This document shows, piece after piece, positions 24,474-37,891 of a stretch of 64,000 bases of DNA. The stretch is taken from the NCBI RefSeq assembly GCF_038449125.1, contig NZ_CP151800.1, forward strand, positions 2,762,406-2,826,405, given 5' to 3'. Numbering within the stretch: the first letter of the stretch is position 1; each line of letters opens with the position of its first letter. The position numbers and the translations under genes are program-made. The notes under the pieces were generated by a model. It did no database searches. It was given only the letters and a program-made list of their open reading frames with translations, and was not told where the DNA came from. The DNA comes from Kosakonia sp. BYX6 (GTDB lineage Bacteria; Pseudomonadota; Gammaproteobacteria; Enterobacterales; Enterobacteriaceae).

Positions 24474-25118
24474 ATGTCTATTGCAGAAGAACTTGGCCCT
24501 GAAGAGTATGCCCGTCAGTTGCGAAATCCTACTGGTAAGACCGGTCTTGCCGTGGCCGAAATGCTTAACGAAACCAATGGTGAAGGTAACCTTCTCGCCA
24601 TTAAGCAATTACAACTGATGCCGAATGCCAGCGTGCTTGAGATTGGCTGTAGCACAGGCAGCATGGCTAAAGTGGTCATAGAACAGGCTGAAAATATCAT
24701 TTATACCGGTATTGATAGTTCGGACACGGTAATATCCGCAGCACGTGAACAGAACTCGGGTTTGATTGCGCAAGGGCTAGCTAGCTTCCACCATGCCTAT
24801 GCCGAACAGATGCCCTTCGTCGATGCGAGCTTCACCGATGTATTTTCCATTGGCGTAATCCATTTCTGGTCAGATCCTATAAAATCTTTCAGCGAAATTT
24901 TCCGCGTAATGCGCCCAGGTGCCAGAATGGTGATGGGGTGTCTTGGTCCCGAGAATACGCCTCCCTTTGCGCGGGCCGAGTATGGTTTCCATCTTCACGA
25001 CGCGCAAACATGGCGATCGTACTGCTTCGCTGCCGGTTTCAGCACGGTTGAGTTGGAGATCCTACGTAGGGAGTCAGAGAATGCACCGCAGTTTTTCCAT
25101 CTTATCGCTCAGGTTTGA
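24474..25118 (+). CDS. Class I SAM-dependent methyltransferase
   Basis: A 214-residue Rossmann-type methyltransferase. Motif I is VLEIGCSTGSMAK, the acidic residue after strand 2 is in YTGIDSSDTVI, motif post-II is HHAYAEQMPFVDASFTDVFSIGVIHF, and FRVMRPGARMVMG is the strand 5 region. It belongs to the methyltransferase_11/UbiE-like group; the substrate is unknown. Start chosen at ATG 24474; the frame is open upstream to 24399 without a better site. It stands alone between accessory genes and icd. Confidence 0.85.
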   Translation: MSIAEELGPEEYARQLRNPTGKTGLAVAEMLNETNGEGNLLAIKQLQLMPNASVLEIGCSTGSMAKVVIEQAENIIYTGIDSSDTVISAAREQNSGLIAQGLASFHHAYAEQMPFVDASFTDVFSIGVIHFWSDPIKSFSEIFRVMRPGARMVMGCLGPENTPPFARAEYGFHLHDAQTWRSYCFAAGFSTVELEILRRESENAPQFFHLIAQV

Positions 25119-25140
25119 ATGACCTCGCGTTGATAAAGCC

Positions 25141-25175
25141 ATAAAAAACGGGAACCCACCGGCTCCCGTTCTTGT
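25141..25175 (-). terminator. Terminator between the methyltransferase gene and icd
   Basis: The stem ACGGGAACC (25148-25156) / GGCTCCCGT (25161-25169) has one mismatch. On the minus strand it is followed by six Ts, serving icd; on the plus strand TCTTGTTT follows, so it may work both ways. Confidence 0.8.
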
Positions 25176-25192
25176 TTAACCCAGATTCTGGA

Positions 25193-26443
25193 TTACATGT
25201 TCTCGATGATCGCGTCGCCAAACTCTGAGCATTTCAGCAGTTTAGCGCCTTCCATCAGACGTTCGAAATCGTAGGTCACCGTTTTGGCCGCGATTGCGCC
25301 TTCGGTGCCTTTGACGATCAGGTCTGCGGCTTCGAACCATTCCATGTGGCGCAGCATCATTTCTGCGGACAGGATGATAGAACCCGGGTTCACTTTGTCC
25401 TGGCCGGCGTATTTCGGCGCAGTACCGTGAGTCGCTTCGAACAGCGCGCATTCATCACCGATGTTCGCGCCAGGCGCGATACCGATACCGCCAACCTGTG
25501 CGGCCAGGGCGTCGGAAATGTAGTCACCGTTCAGGTTCATACACGCGATAACATCATATTCAGCCGGGCGCAGCAGGATCTGTTGCAGGAACGCATCAGC
25601 AATCACATCTTTAACGATGATCTCTTTGCCGGTTTTCGGGTTTTTGATTTTCTGCCACGGGCCGCCATCGATCAACTCACCGCCGAACTCTTCGCGTGCC
25701 AACTGGTAGCCCCAGTCTTTGAACGCGCCTTCGGTGAACTTCATGATGTTGCCTTTATGAACCAGCGTCACAGAATCGCGGTCGTTAGTGATCGCGTATT
25801 CAATCGCCGCGCGCACCAGACGTTTGGTCCCTTCTTCAGAACACGGCTTAATGCCGATACCGCAATGTTCCGGGAAGCGGATTTTCTTCACGCCCATCTC
25901 TTCGCGCAGGAATTTGATCACTTTTTCCGCGTCGGCGGAATCGGCTTTCCATTCGATACCGGCGTAGATGTCTTCGGAGTTCTCACGGAAGATGACCATA
26001 TCGGTCAGTTCAGGGTGTTTAACCGGGCTCGGAGTGCCCTGGTAGTAACGTACCGGACGCAGGCAAACGTAGAGATCCAGCTCCTGGCGTAGCGCAACGT
26101 TCAGGGAACGAATGCCGCCGCCGACTGGCGTGGTCAGAGGGCCTTTAATCGCAACGCGGTAATCACGAATCAGATCAAGAGTTTCAGGCGGAAGCCAGAC
26201 GTCCTGGCCGTAAACTTGGGTCGATTTCTCGCCGGTATAAATTTCCATCCAGGAAATTTTACGCTCACCTTTGTAGGCTTTCTCCACAGCGGCATCAACC
26301 ACTTTCAGCATTGCTGGCGTGACATCAACACCAATACCATCACCTTCAATAAACGGGATAATCGGGTTATTCGGAACGTTGAGTTTGCCATTTTGCAGGG
26401 TGATCTTGTTACCTTCCGCCGGAACAACTACTTTGCTTTCCAT
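25193..26443 (-). CDS. icd: NADP-dependent isocitrate dehydrogenase
   Basis: A 416-residue TCA cycle enzyme converting isocitrate and NADP+ to 2-oxoglutarate, CO2 and NADPH. It is identical in length to E. coli Icd. The substrate loop [22 protein letters not shown] contains the regulatory serine phosphorylated by AceK. The Lys-Tyr motif is in [13 protein letters not shown], and the NADP-binding [20 protein letters not shown] is near the C terminus. The gene is complete at its 3' end, with no sign of the e14-type prophage insertion seen in K-12. It diverges from rluE. Confidence 0.97.
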   Translation of the reverse strand: MESKVVVPAEGNKITLQNGKLNVPNNPIIPFIEGDGIGVDVTPAMLKVVDAAVEKAYKGERKISWMEIYTGEKSTQVYGQDVWLPPETLDLIRDYRVAIKGPLTTPVGGGIRSLNVALRQELDLYVCLRPVRYYQGTPSPVKHPELTDMVIFRENSEDIYAGIEWKADSADAEKVIKFLREEMGVKKIRFPEHCGIGIKPCSEEGTKRLVRAAIEYAITNDRDSVTLVHKGNIMKFTEGAFKDWGYQLAREEFGGELIDGGPWQKIKNPKTGKEIIVKDVIADAFLQQILLRPAEYDVIACMNLNGDYISDALAAQVGGIGIAPGANIGDECALFEATHGTAPKYAGQDKVNPGSIILSAEMMLRHMEWFEAADLIVKGTEGAIAAKTVTYDFERLMEGAKLLKCSEFGDAIIENM

Positions 26444-26626
26444 TCACCTCTCCTTCGAGCGCTTCTGGTTGTTTTGCTCGCTGACTTCATGCCGGGGCGC
26501 TCAGACTGCGTCCGCTCACCTGTTACGTGAATCACACAGAGCAAACCGTTTTTTGTTAATGAATTGTAATGAGCCCATCAATACTAACCGATAGTTGGGT
26601 TCCATGAAAGGCAATCATGATTCGGC

Positions 26627-26632
26627 TATAAT
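26627..26632 (+). promoter_or_regulatory. -10 element (TATAAT) of the rluE promoter
   Basis: A consensus TATAAT at 26627-26632 overlaps the first two bases of the upstream candidate rluE ATG (26631). Transcription from it would begin near 26639, downstream of that ATG. No good -35 is visible. Confidence 0.5.
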
Positions 26633-26660
26633 GCGGCAATTGATAACTACTGAAAATACC

Positions 26661-27278
26661 ATGAAGAAAACTTCTTTTAGAAATCACCGCCTTGAGCGAT
26701 TCAGCTCACGACAAGCCACTAAGCCCGCACGGCAAAACCAGCCAAAAAGGGTAATTTTGTTCAATAAACCCTACGATGTTTTGCCGCAATTTACGGACGA
26801 AGCCGGGCGCAGCACCTTAAAAGATTTTATTCAAGTACAAGGCGTTTACGCTGCCGGGCGGCTCGATCGCGACAGCGAAGGGTTGCTGGTACTCACCAAT
26901 GATGGCGCCTTACAGGCAAGCCTTACGCAGCCGGGAAAACGCACCGGTAAAATCTATTATGTGCAGGTCGAAGGCGAGCCGACTGTTGAGGCAATTGACG
27001 CTCTGCGCAACGGCGTGACATTAAACGATGGCCCCACCCTGCCCGCCGATGTTGAGCGCGTTGACGAACCCAGTTGGCTGTGGCCACGCAATCCGCCAAT
27101 TCGCGAGCGCAAATCCATTCCCGCAAGCTGGCTGAAAATCACTCTTTATGAAGGCCGTAACCGCCAGGTACGGCGCATGACCGCCCACGTCGGCTTCCCT
27201 ACTTTGCGCCTCATCCGCTACGCTATGGGAAACTACACGCTGGATAATCTCGCCAACGGCGAATGGCGTGACGCTTAA
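26661..27278 (+). CDS. rluE: 23S rRNA pseudouridine(2457) synthase RluE
   Basis: An RsuA/RluB-family pseudouridine synthase that modifies U2457 of 23S rRNA. Motifs are [12 protein letters not shown], the catalytic Asp in [26 protein letters not shown], and [25 protein letters not shown] at the C terminus. I start the protein at ATG 26661 (MKKTSFRN, 205 aa). The homologous E. coli protein is usually listed from the earlier Met, here ATG 26631 (MRQLITTEN, 215 aa), but a TATAAT box overlaps that codon. It leads the rluE-nudJ-mnmA-hflD-purB series. Confidence 0.92.
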   Translation: MKKTSFRNHRLERFSSRQATKPARQNQPKRVILFNKPYDVLPQFTDEAGRSTLKDFIQVQGVYAAGRLDRDSEGLLVLTNDGALQASLTQPGKRTGKIYYVQVEGEPTVEAIDALRNGVTLNDGPTLPADVERVDEPSWLWPRNPPIRERKSIPASWLKITLYEGRNRQVRRMTAHVGFPTLRLIRYAMGNYTLDNLANGEWRDA

Positions 27279-27294
27279 TCTCAGGGAGAAATTG

Positions 27295-28916
<1,622 letters not shown>

Positions 28917-28991
28917 CACCCTCTTAAGCAATACCGGACTGGCGAAAGCCCGCGATTGCGGTACAACACGCGGGCATAAAAAGGAGTAAGT

Positions 28992-31009
<2,018 letters not shown>

Positions 31010-31031
31010 TCCCCCACGCTTGCTTGCCTAC

Positions 31032-31059
31032 CCCTCTTTCCCCGGAAAGAGGGTTTCTT
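31032..31059 (+). terminator. Terminator after purB
   Basis: CCCTCTTTC and GAAAGAGGG form a nine-bp stem with a four-base loop, followed by TTTCTTC. It separates purB from the phoP promoter. Confidence 0.85.
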
Positions 31060-31067
31060 CCCGCCGC

Positions 31068-31102
31068 GGTTGAGTAAATGTTTATCCCTTCTGTCTCAAA
31101 AT
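31068..31102 (+). promoter_or_regulatory. PhoP box and -10 element of the autoregulated phoPQ promoter
   Basis: GGTTGA (31068-31073), GTAAA, TGTTTA (31079-31084) is a PhoP direct repeat; only the first half departs from GGTTTA, by one base. CAAAAT (31097-31102) follows exactly 12 bp later as the -10. The layout is the same as in the E. coli phoP promoter. Confidence 0.8.
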
Positions 31103-31147
31103 CAGCGTTAAACTATTTGTGTCAAAAATATATGGAGAGTTCTGACG

Positions 31148-31822
31148 ATGCGCGTACTCGTTGTGGAAGACAATGCTCTGTTACGTCACCATTTGAAAGT
31201 TCAGTTGCAGGAACTGGGACACCAGGTCGACGCCGCCGAAGATGCCAAGGAAGCCGATTACTTTCTGAACGAACACCTTCCCGATATCGCCATTGTCGAT
31301 CTCGGCTTGCCGGATGAAGATGGCCTGTCGCTGATTCGCCGCTGGCGCAGCCATGATGTCACGCTGCCGGTGCTGGTATTGACCGCGCGCGAAAGCTGGC
31401 AGGACAAAGTTGAAGTGCTCAGCGCTGGTGCCGATGATTACGTCACCAAGCCGTTCCACATTGAAGAAGTGGTCGCGCGCATTCAGGTTTTGATGCGCCG
31501 CAACAGCGGCCTCGCTTCGCAGCTGATTTCCATGCCGCCGTTCCAGGTCGATCTCTCCCGCCGCGAACTCTCCATTCATGATGATGTCGTCAAATTAACC
31601 GCGTTTGAATACACCATCATGGAAACCCTGATCCGCAATAGCGGCAAAGTGGTGAGCAAAGATTCGCTGATGCTACAGCTCTACCCCGACGCAGAGTTGC
31701 GCGAAAGCCACACCATTGATGTGCTGATGGGGCGGCTGCGTAAAAAAATCCAGGCACAATTTCCCGACGAGGTGATCACGACAGTGCGCGGCCAGGGCTA
31801 TCTGTTCGAACTGCCAAAATGA
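31148..31822 (+). CDS. phoP: Response regulator PhoP
   Basis: A 224-residue OmpR-family regulator. The receiver domain has phospho-acceptor D51 ([13 protein letters not shown]), acidic residues E8-D9, and the conserved Lys in DDYVTKPF. The C-terminal winged helix carries [21 protein letters not shown]. It controls genes for low magnesium, acid and cationic peptide responses. The ATG is preceded by GGAGAG. It overlaps phoQ by 4 bp. Confidence 0.97.
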   Translation: MRVLVVEDNALLRHHLKVQLQELGHQVDAAEDAKEADYFLNEHLPDIAIVDLGLPDEDGLSLIRRWRSHDVTLPVLVLTARESWQDKVEVLSAGADDYVTKPFHIEEVVARIQVLMRRNSGLASQLISMPPFQVDLSRRELSIHDDVVKLTAFEYTIMETLIRNSGKVVSKDSLMLQLYPDAELRESHTIDVLMGRLRKKIQAQFPDEVITTVRGQGYLFELPK

Positions 31823-33279
31823 GACGCCTGTTGCGGCATATTTTGCCGCTTTCACTGCGAGTTCGCTTTTTACTCGCCACCGCTGCGGTGGTGATGGTGC
31901 TTTCCCTCGCCTATGGCGTCGTCGCCCTGGTGGGTTACAGCGTCAGCTTCGACAAAACCACCTTCCGCCTGCTGCGCGGCGAGAGCAACCTGTTCTACAC
32001 CCTCGCGCACTGGGAAAATAATACGCTGCGTGTTGACCTGCCCGACAATCTCGACCAGCAAAGCCCGACCATGACGCTTATCTACGACAAGCGCGGGCAG
32101 CTTATCTGGTCGCAGCGCGATGTGCCGTGGCTGCAAAAACGTATTGAACCCGGTTGGCTGACGACCAATGGTTTTCATGAAATCGAAGCGGATGCCGACG
32201 CCAGTAGCACGCTTATTGATGACGATCACTCTGTCGCGCAGGAGCTGAAAAGGATCCGCAAAGATGACAGCGATTCTGAAATGACGCACTCGGTGGCAGT
32301 CAATGTCTATCCTGCGACCGCGCGAATGCCGCAGCTGACTATTGTCGTCGTCGATACTATCCCTATCGAACTGAACCGCTCTTATATGGTGTGGAGTTGG
32401 TTTTTCTATGTGCTGGCGGCCAACCTGTTGCTGGTGGTGCCGCTGCTGTGGCTGGCCGCCTGGTGGAGCTTGCGACCCATTGAAGATCTGGCGCGGGAAG
32501 TGCGCGAACTGGAAGAGCATCACCGCGAACAGCTTAACCCGGAAACCACCCGCGAACTGACCAGCCTGGTGCGCAACCTCAACCGTTTGCTGAAAAGCGA
32601 ACGCGAGCGTTATGACAAATACCGCACGACGCTGACCGATCTCACCCACAGTTTGAAAACACCGCTGGCAGTGTTGCAAAGCACCCTGCGCTCGTTACGC
32701 AGCGAGAAAATGAGCGTCCGCGCTGCCGAACCGATAATGCTTGAGCAAATTAGCCGCATTTCGCAGCAAATTGGTTACTACCTGCATCGCGCAACGATGC
32801 GCGGCAGCAGCATGCTCAGCCGCGAATTGCACCCGGTCGCTCCGCTGCTCGACAGTTTGACCTCGGCGCTGAACAAGGTTTATCAGCGCAAAGGCGTCAA
32901 CATCACGCTCGATATTTCACCGGAAATCAGTTTTGTCGGTGAGCAAAATGACTTTATGGAAGTGATGGGCAACGTGCTGGATAACGCCTGCAAGTATTGC
33001 CTTGAATTTGTAGAAGTTTCAGTAAACCAGACCGACGAGAAGCTGCATATTGTGGTTGAAGACGACGGCCCCGGTATTCCCGCCGCGAAACGCGAGATGG
33101 TGTTTGATCGCGGCCAGCGCGCCGACACGCTGCGCCCAGGCCAGGGCGTCGGGCTTTCCGTTGCGCGCGAAATCGTCGAACAGTATGGCGGGCAGATCCT
33201 CACCGGCGAAAGCCTGCTCGGCGGAGCCAGGATGGAAGTGATCTTTGGTCGCCAGCAAACGGGGATAACTGGCGACTGA
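31819..33279 (+). CDS. phoQ: Sensor histidine kinase PhoQ
   Basis: A 486-residue inner-membrane kinase. TM1 is at about 17-40; the periplasmic sensor domain at about 45-190 has an acidic cluster ([16 protein letters not shown] and [11 protein letters not shown]) that binds divalent cations; TM2 is at about 195-215. HAMP is followed by a DHp domain with phospho-acceptor H277 ([10 protein letters not shown]) and a catalytic domain with [10 protein letters not shown] and EDDGPGIP. It senses low Mg2+, acid and antimicrobial peptides, and phosphorylates PhoP. Length equals the E. coli protein. Confidence 0.97.
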   Translation: MRRLLRHILPLSLRVRFLLATAAVVMVLSLAYGVVALVGYSVSFDKTTFRLLRGESNLFYTLAHWENNTLRVDLPDNLDQQSPTMTLIYDKRGQLIWSQRDVPWLQKRIEPGWLTTNGFHEIEADADASSTLIDDDHSVAQELKRIRKDDSDSEMTHSVAVNVYPATARMPQLTIVVVDTIPIELNRSYMVWSWFFYVLAANLLLVVPLLWLAAWWSLRPIEDLAREVRELEEHHREQLNPETTRELTSLVRNLNRLLKSERERYDKYRTTLTDLTHSLKTPLAVLQSTLRSLRSEKMSVRAAEPIMLEQISRISQQIGYYLHRATMRGSSMLSRELHPVAPLLDSLTSALNKVYQRKGVNITLDISPEISFVGEQNDFMEVMGNVLDNACKYCLEFVEVSVNQTDEKLHIVVEDDGPGIPAAKREMVFDRGQRADTLRPGQGVGLSVAREIVEQYGGQILTGESLLGGARMEVIFGRQQTGITGD

Positions 33280-33338
33280 ACGCTATCAGCATTACTATAA
33301 TCTTTTATTCAGCCACTGATTAATTGCCGGAAACGTAT

Positions 33339-34460
33339 ATGGAATATCATGCAGATATAAATTGGCCAGACTTTATTCAACGCTACTGGCAAAAACGCCC
33401 GGTGGTGCTGAAACGTGGAATTAAAGATTTCGTCGACCCCATCAGCCCGGATGAACTGGCAGGTCTGGCAATGGAAAATGAAGTGGACAGCCGCCTGGTC
33501 AGCCATCTTGACGGTAAATGGCAGGTCAGCCACGGTCCTTTCCAGAGCTACGATCACCTGAGCGAAAGTAACTGGTCGCTGCTGGTACAGGCGGTGAACC
33601 ACTGGCACCAACCGGCCGCCGCGCTGATGCGCCCGTTTCGCGCCCTGCCGGACTGGCGCACCGACGATCTGATGATCTCTTTCTCGGTGCCGGGCGGCGG
33701 CGTTGGCCCGCATCTCGATCAATATGATGTGTTTATTATTCAGGGCACGGGCCGTCGTCGCTGGCGTGTCGGCGAGAAAACAACGCTGAAGCAACATTGC
33801 CCGCATCCGGATCTGCTGCAAGTTGATCCGTTCGAGGCGATTATCGATGAAGAACTGGAGCCGGGCGATATTCTCTACATTCCGCCGGGATTCCCGCACG
33901 AAGGGTATTCGCTGGAGAATTCGCTGAACTATTCCGTTGGTTTTCGCGCGCCAAGCGGGCGCGAGATGATCAGTGGTTTTGCGGATTATGTTCTGCAACG
34001 CGAACTGGGCAGCCAGCGCTATAGTGACCCGGACGTGCCGCAGCGCGAACATCCGGCAGATATTTTGCCGCAAGAAGTGGATAAGCTGCGCGAAATGATG
34101 CTCGGCCTGATTAGCCAGCCGGAACAGTTTAAAGAGTGGCTTGGCGAGTTTATCTCCCAGTCGCGCCACGAGTTGGATGTCGCACCACCGGAGCCGCCGT
34201 ATCAGCCGGATGAAATCTACGATGCGTTAAAACAGGGCGATAAACTGGCGCGTCTCGGCGGCCTGCGCGTGCTGCGCATCGGCGAAGACGTTTATGCCAA
34301 CGGTGAGAAGATCAACTCCCCGCACCGCCCGGCGCTGGAAGCGCTGGCAAGCCATATAGTGTTAAGCGGTGAGATGTTCGGCGACGCGCTGGAAGACCCC
34401 TCCTTCCTCGCCATGCTCGCCGCGCTGGTCAACAGCGGTTATTGGTTTTTTGAAGACTGA
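33339..34460 (+). CDS. roxA: 50S ribosomal protein L16-arginine 3-hydroxylase RoxA
   Basis: A 373-residue JmjC-type 2-oxoglutarate/Fe(II) oxygenase (YcfD) that hydroxylates an arginine of ribosomal protein L16. The iron ligands are H125-x-D127 in GPHLDQYD and a later His in IPPGFPHEGY. The 2-oxoglutarate-binding strand region NYSVGFRAPS follows. ATG 33339 (MEYHADINWPDF) is chosen by homology with the E. coli protein; an in-frame ATG lies five codons upstream. It follows phoQ as in E. coli. Confidence 0.95.
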   Translation: MEYHADINWPDFIQRYWQKRPVVLKRGIKDFVDPISPDELAGLAMENEVDSRLVSHLDGKWQVSHGPFQSYDHLSESNWSLLVQAVNHWHQPAAALMRPFRALPDWRTDDLMISFSVPGGGVGPHLDQYDVFIIQGTGRRRWRVGEKTTLKQHCPHPDLLQVDPFEAIIDEELEPGDILYIPPGFPHEGYSLENSLNYSVGFRAPSGREMISGFADYVLQRELGSQRYSDPDVPQREHPADILPQEVDKLREMMLGLISQPEQFKEWLGEFISQSRHELDVAPPEPPYQPDEIYDALKQGDKLARLGGLRVLRIGEDVYANGEKINSPHRPALEALASHIVLSGEMFGDALEDPSFLAMLAALVNSGYWFFED

Positions 34461-34462
34461 TC

Positions 34463-34613
34463 TGTAGGCCGGATAAGGCATTTATGCCGCCATCCGGCAT
34501 CGAAGCGCCGCCGGGCAAACGCCTGATGGCGCTTCGCTTATCAGGCCTACGCGCTATGCGTTACCTGTTGCGATGGTTTTTGTAGTCCGGATAAGGCGCA
34601 GCCGTCATCCGGC
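34463..34613. repeat. Cluster of three REP elements left of the RAYT gene
   Basis: Three REP palindromes lie at 34463-34498 (GTAGGCCGGATAAGG...CCATCCGGC), 34521-34550 (GCCTGATGGCG...ATCAGGCCTAC) and 34581-34613 (GTAGTCCGGATAAGG...CATCCGGC). Alternating orientation makes a BIME between roxA and the transposase gene. Confidence 0.9.
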
Positions 34614-34626
34614 GACCAAAGTATCA

Positions 34627-35127
34627 TTAGTCCAGAGCAATTCGCTCTCCGGCATTCAATTCCCCAACCTCGCCCGCCCAATCTGACGGATATAACCCGG
34701 CACGGACATCACGATGAAATGTTGAAAATGGCCATTGCGCCACGCATTTCACCCATCCATGTTTAACCGGATTGATATACACGTAATCCATGTGGCGGCG
34801 GTAATCCTCCTGATTGCGGATTGTGTGCTCCCAAAAGCGCGGCTGCCATACGTTATCGAGCGACAAGGATTTGCTGAAAGCTTTTTTAATCTCGCGCCAA
34901 CGCGCGGAAAAATCCTCATCGTCTTCTGGCAACGTCCAGATGCAATGCATATGTTCAGGAAGGATGACCCAGGCATCAATATGAAACGGTTTGCGGCGTT
35001 TTACCGTTAAGGTGGCAAGGCGTAGCGTGTTGATATGGCAGGTAAGGAGCTCGCTTCGCCTGTCGCGAAGGTTGACTGTAAAAAACCATGTGCCGCCCTG
35101 CACATAGTGACGACGATAATTTGACAC
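34627..35127 (-). CDS. REP-associated tyrosine transposase (RAYT, TnpA-REP)
   Basis: A 166-residue Y1-HUH nuclease. The start SNYRRHYVQGGTWFFTVNL is typical. The HUH motif is H59-M-H61 in LPEHMHCIW, and the catalytic Tyr lies in MDYVYINPVKHGW (probably Y115). RAYTs bind and cut REP sequences and are thought to spread REP/BIME elements while being domesticated themselves. The gene is complete and lies between REP clusters on both sides, the layout called a REPtron. REP elements of the same family occur elsewhere in the window. The ribosome binding site GGAG is present upstream. Confidence 0.92.
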   Translation of the reverse strand: MSNYRRHYVQGGTWFFTVNLRDRRSELLTCHINTLRLATLTVKRRKPFHIDAWVILPEHMHCIWTLPEDDEDFSARWREIKKAFSKSLSLDNVWQPRFWEHTIRNQEDYRRHMDYVYINPVKHGWVKCVAQWPFSTFHRDVRAGLYPSDWAGEVGELNAGERIALD

Positions 35128-35161
35128 CCGGAAACTCCTTTTCCGTGGGTTGATATATTTT

Positions 35162-35238
35162 GCCTGATGGCGCTTCGCTTATCAGGCCTACGCGCTGGAT
35201 TTTGTAGGCCGGATAAGGCATTTATGCCGCCATCCGGC
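35162..35238. repeat. REP pair right of the RAYT gene
   Basis: Two REP palindromes, 35162-35191 (GCCTGATGGCG...ATCAGGCCTAC) and 35204-35238 (GTAGGCCGGATAAGG...CCATCCGGC). They are nearly identical to the elements left of the transposase gene. Confidence 0.9.
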
Positions 35239-35254
35239 AATTAACGTGCTGCAA

Positions 35255-36481
35255 TCACTCCCCTTTGGCCGTCAATTCCGCGATACGCACAATCACCTGC
35301 ACCGCTTTTTCCATGCCGTCGAGGGTCACAAACTCATGCTTGCCGTGGTAGTTATACCCACCGGTGAAAATGTTCGGGCACGGCAGCCCCATAAAGGAGA
35401 GCTGTGCGCCGTCGGTGCCGCCGCGAATCGGTTTCATATCCGGCTCGATATCGCAATCGCGCATGGCCTGCTGCGCAATCTCGATAATGTGCGGGAACTC
35501 CGCCACTTTCTCACGCATGTTGTAATAACTGTCTTCGATCACCAGTTCGATATAACAATCCGGGTGCAAACCCTTACCCACTTTCTTGGCGATCTCCATC
35601 ATCTTACGTTTGCGGGCTTCAAACGCTTTACGGTCAAAATCGCGGATGATGTAGTGCATCTCGGCGCGTTCAACCGTGCCTTTAATACTGGTGAGATGGT
35701 AAAAACCTTCGTAGCCCTCGGTCTGCTCCGGGCTCTCCTCTTCCGGCACCTGCGCGTGAATTTTGCTGGCGAGCGTCAACGCGTTGACCATCACGCCTTT
35801 CGCCGTGCCAGGGTGCACATTATTACCGACAATTTTGATGGTCACCGACGCAGCGTTGAAGTTCTCAAACTCCAGCTCGCCGACGCCGCCGCCATCCACG
35901 GTATACGCCCATTTCGCGCCGAACGCCTCGACATCAAAATGCTTCGCGCCTTTGCCCACCTCTTCATCCGGCGTAAAGGCCACGCAAATATCACCGTGGG
36001 GAATATTTTTCTTTTTGAGCACCGCCAGCGCGGTCATGATTTCGGCTACACCGGCTTTATCATCCGCGCCGAGCAGCGTTTTGCCGTCGGTGGTAATCAG
36101 GGTTTGCCCCAGCAACTGATGCAGCACCGGGAACATCACAGGCGAGAGGATCTCATCGCCAACGCCCAGCGCGATGTCGCCACCACGGTAGTTTTCAAGG
36201 ATTTGCGGATTAACGTTTTTGCCACTGCAATCAGGCGAGGTATCAACGTGGGAAATAAAACCAATCGCGGGGACGTCAGCTTGCACATTCGACGGCAGTT
36301 TCGCCATGACCGTGCCTTTATCACTTAACGTCACATTTTCCAGCCCCATCTCGTTGAGCTGGTCTTGCAGTAAATGCAGGAGCTTCCACTGACCTTCAGT
36401 GCTTGGCACCTGGCGAACGCCGGGCTTTGATTGAGTATCCAGAGAAACGTACTGCAAAAAACGTTCTAATAATTTGTCCAT
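35255..36481 (-). CDS. pepT: Peptidase T (tripeptidase)
   Basis: A 408-residue M20-family zinc aminotripeptidase that removes N-terminal residues from tripeptides in the cytoplasm. Metal-site motifs are [32 protein letters not shown] and [14 protein letters not shown], and the C-terminal ligand is in NYHGKHEF. The length equals E. coli PepT. The start [13 protein letters not shown] at ATG 36481 has a GGGGGG stretch upstream. It diverges from potA. Anaerobic control through FNR is known in E. coli; no site was fixed here. Confidence 0.96.
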   Translation of the reverse strand: MDKLLERFLQYVSLDTQSKPGVRQVPSTEGQWKLLHLLQDQLNEMGLENVTLSDKGTVMAKLPSNVQADVPAIGFISHVDTSPDCSGKNVNPQILENYRGGDIALGVGDEILSPVMFPVLHQLLGQTLITTDGKTLLGADDKAGVAEIMTALAVLKKKNIPHGDICVAFTPDEEVGKGAKHFDVEAFGAKWAYTVDGGGVGELEFENFNAASVTIKIVGNNVHPGTAKGVMVNALTLASKIHAQVPEEESPEQTEGYEGFYHLTSIKGTVERAEMHYIIRDFDRKAFEARKRKMMEIAKKVGKGLHPDCYIELVIEDSYYNMREKVAEFPHIIEIAQQAMRDCDIEPDMKPIRGGTDGAQLSFMGLPCPNIFTGGYNYHGKHEFVTLDGMEKAVQVIVRIAELTAKGE

Positions 36482-36645
36482 AAAGCCCCCCAACAAAATG
36501 TCTCAACATTATCAGTAAGCGTGAAAAGACAAATATTGCGTCAGGTCACCTTTACCCCGTAAACGGCAATATTTTCAAAATTGCGCTCTGCCCAGTAAAA
36601 GTAGCTGAGAAAGTGACTGAATGAGCGGCGAAAATGCATCAACGA

Positions 36646-36674
36646 TTGGCGATTTCATGGGTTTGCCGTAGAAT
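36646..36674 (+). promoter_or_regulatory. Predicted sigma-70 promoter of potABCD
   Basis: TTGGCG (36646-36651) and TAGAAT (36669-36674), separated by 17 bp. Transcription would start near 36681 and give a leader of about 90 nt before potA. Confidence 0.55.
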
Positions 36675-36743
36675 GCCAGCCCTTAAATCGTGCACAACCC
36701 TGAAGGTGGTTCATCACAAACCCCGCATCTGGTCAGCCTTCCG

Positions 36744-36767
36744 ATGCGCAAACACGGGACAGAGTAA
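36744..36767 (+). other. Possible 7-codon upstream reading frame in the potA leader
   Basis: ATG 36744 opens MRKHGTE and a TAA stop, ending 5 bp before the TTG start of potA. No clear ribosome binding site is seen. It may be chance, but its closeness could couple translation. Confidence 0.2.
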
Positions 36768-36772
36768 AAAAA

Positions 36773-37891
36773 TTGAACACACAATCGCGTTCGCGTTCAC
36801 CGCTGGTGCAACTGGCCGGTATTCGCAAAAGCTTTGATGGCAAAAATGTCATTTCTGATTTTAATCTCACCATCAATAACGGCGAATTTCTGACACTGCT
36901 TGGCCCGTCTGGCTGCGGTAAAACCACGGTCCTGCGTTTGATTGCCGGGCTGGAAAACGTCGATGTCGGCCATATCCAGTTGGACGCCCAGGATATTACG
37001 CACGTCCCGGCGGAACACCGCCATGTGAATACCGTTTTTCAAAGTTATGCCCTCTTCCCGCATATGACCGTGTTCGAAAACGTGGCATTTGGTCTGCGGA
37101 TGCAAAAAACCCCGGCGGCAGAAATCACCCCGCGCGTGACCGACGCGCTGCGCATGGTGCAACTCGACGAATTCGCCCAGCGTAAACCGCATCAACTCTC
37201 CGGTGGCCAGCAACAGCGCGTCGCCATTGCCCGCGCGGTGGTCAATAAACCCCGTTTACTGCTGCTCGATGAGTCCCTCTCCGCGCTTGATTACAAGCTG
37301 CGCAAGCAGATGCAAAACGAACTGAAAGCGCTGCAACGTAAATTAGGCATTACCTTTGTCTTTGTGACCCACGATCAGGAAGAAGCGCTGACCATGTCCG
37401 ATCGCATCGTGGTGATGCGCGATGGCCGCATTGAGCAAGACGGTACGCCGCGAGAAATCTACGAAGAGCCGAAAAACCTGTTTGTCGCCAGCTTTATTGG
37501 CGAAATCAATATCTTCAACGCCACCGTCATCGAACGCCTTGACGACAGCCGCGTGCGCGCCAGCGTTGAAGGCCGCGAGTGCAATATTTACGTCAATTTC
37601 GCAGTGGAAAAAGGCCAACAGCTTAACGTCCTGCTGCGCCCGGAAGATTTGCGCGTCGAAGAAATCCACGACATCAGCGAAGTAGAGGGCCTGATAGGCT
37701 ACGTGCGCGAACGTAACTATAAAGGCATGACGCTGGAATCCATGGTTGAGCTGGAAAACGGCAAGATGGTGATGGTCAGCGAATTCTTCAACGAAGACGA
37801 TCCGGATTTTGACCACTCGCTGGATCAAAAAATGGCCATTAACTGGGTCGAAAGCTGGGAGGTCGTACTGGCTGATGAAGAGCACAAGTAA
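36773..37891 (+). CDS. potA: Spermidine/putrescine ABC transporter ATP-binding protein
   Basis: A 372-residue ATPase with Walker [10 protein letters not shown], signature LSGGQQQR, Walker [13 protein letters not shown] and switch His in [11 protein letters not shown]. The C-terminal TOBE-like regulatory region carries [12 protein letters not shown]. It energises polyamine uptake. No ATG is available at the N terminus; the best start is TTG 36773. The E. coli leader codons (MGQSKKLN) are still recognisable at DNA level here, but the ATG has become ACG and the A-run has seven As instead of six, changing frame. Confidence 0.93.
   Translation: MNTQSRSRSPLVQLAGIRKSFDGKNVISDFNLTINNGEFLTLLGPSGCGKTTVLRLIAGLENVDVGHIQLDAQDITHVPAEHRHVNTVFQSYALFPHMTVFENVAFGLRMQKTPAAEITPRVTDALRMVQLDEFAQRKPHQLSGGQQQRVAIARAVVNKPRLLLLDESLSALDYKLRKQMQNELKALQRKLGITFVFVTHDQEEALTMSDRIVVMRDGRIEQDGTPREIYEEPKNLFVASFIGEINIFNATVIERLDDSRVRASVEGRECNIYVNFAVEKGQQLNVLLRPEDLRVEEIHDISEVEGLIGYVRERNYKGMTLESMVELENGKMVMVSEFFNEDDPDFDHSLDQKMAINWVESWEVVLADEEHK

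Noticed and set aside
25193-25260. Possible phage attachment site or duplicated icd 3' end (e14-type)
   Set aside because: icd is complete with its own terminator, no second copy of the 3' end was seen and there are no integrase or phage genes next to it.
35246-36328. A 360-codon plus-strand open frame inside pepT
   Set aside because: Antisense shadow of peptidase T; no recognisable domain and low-complexity His/Arg-rich translation.
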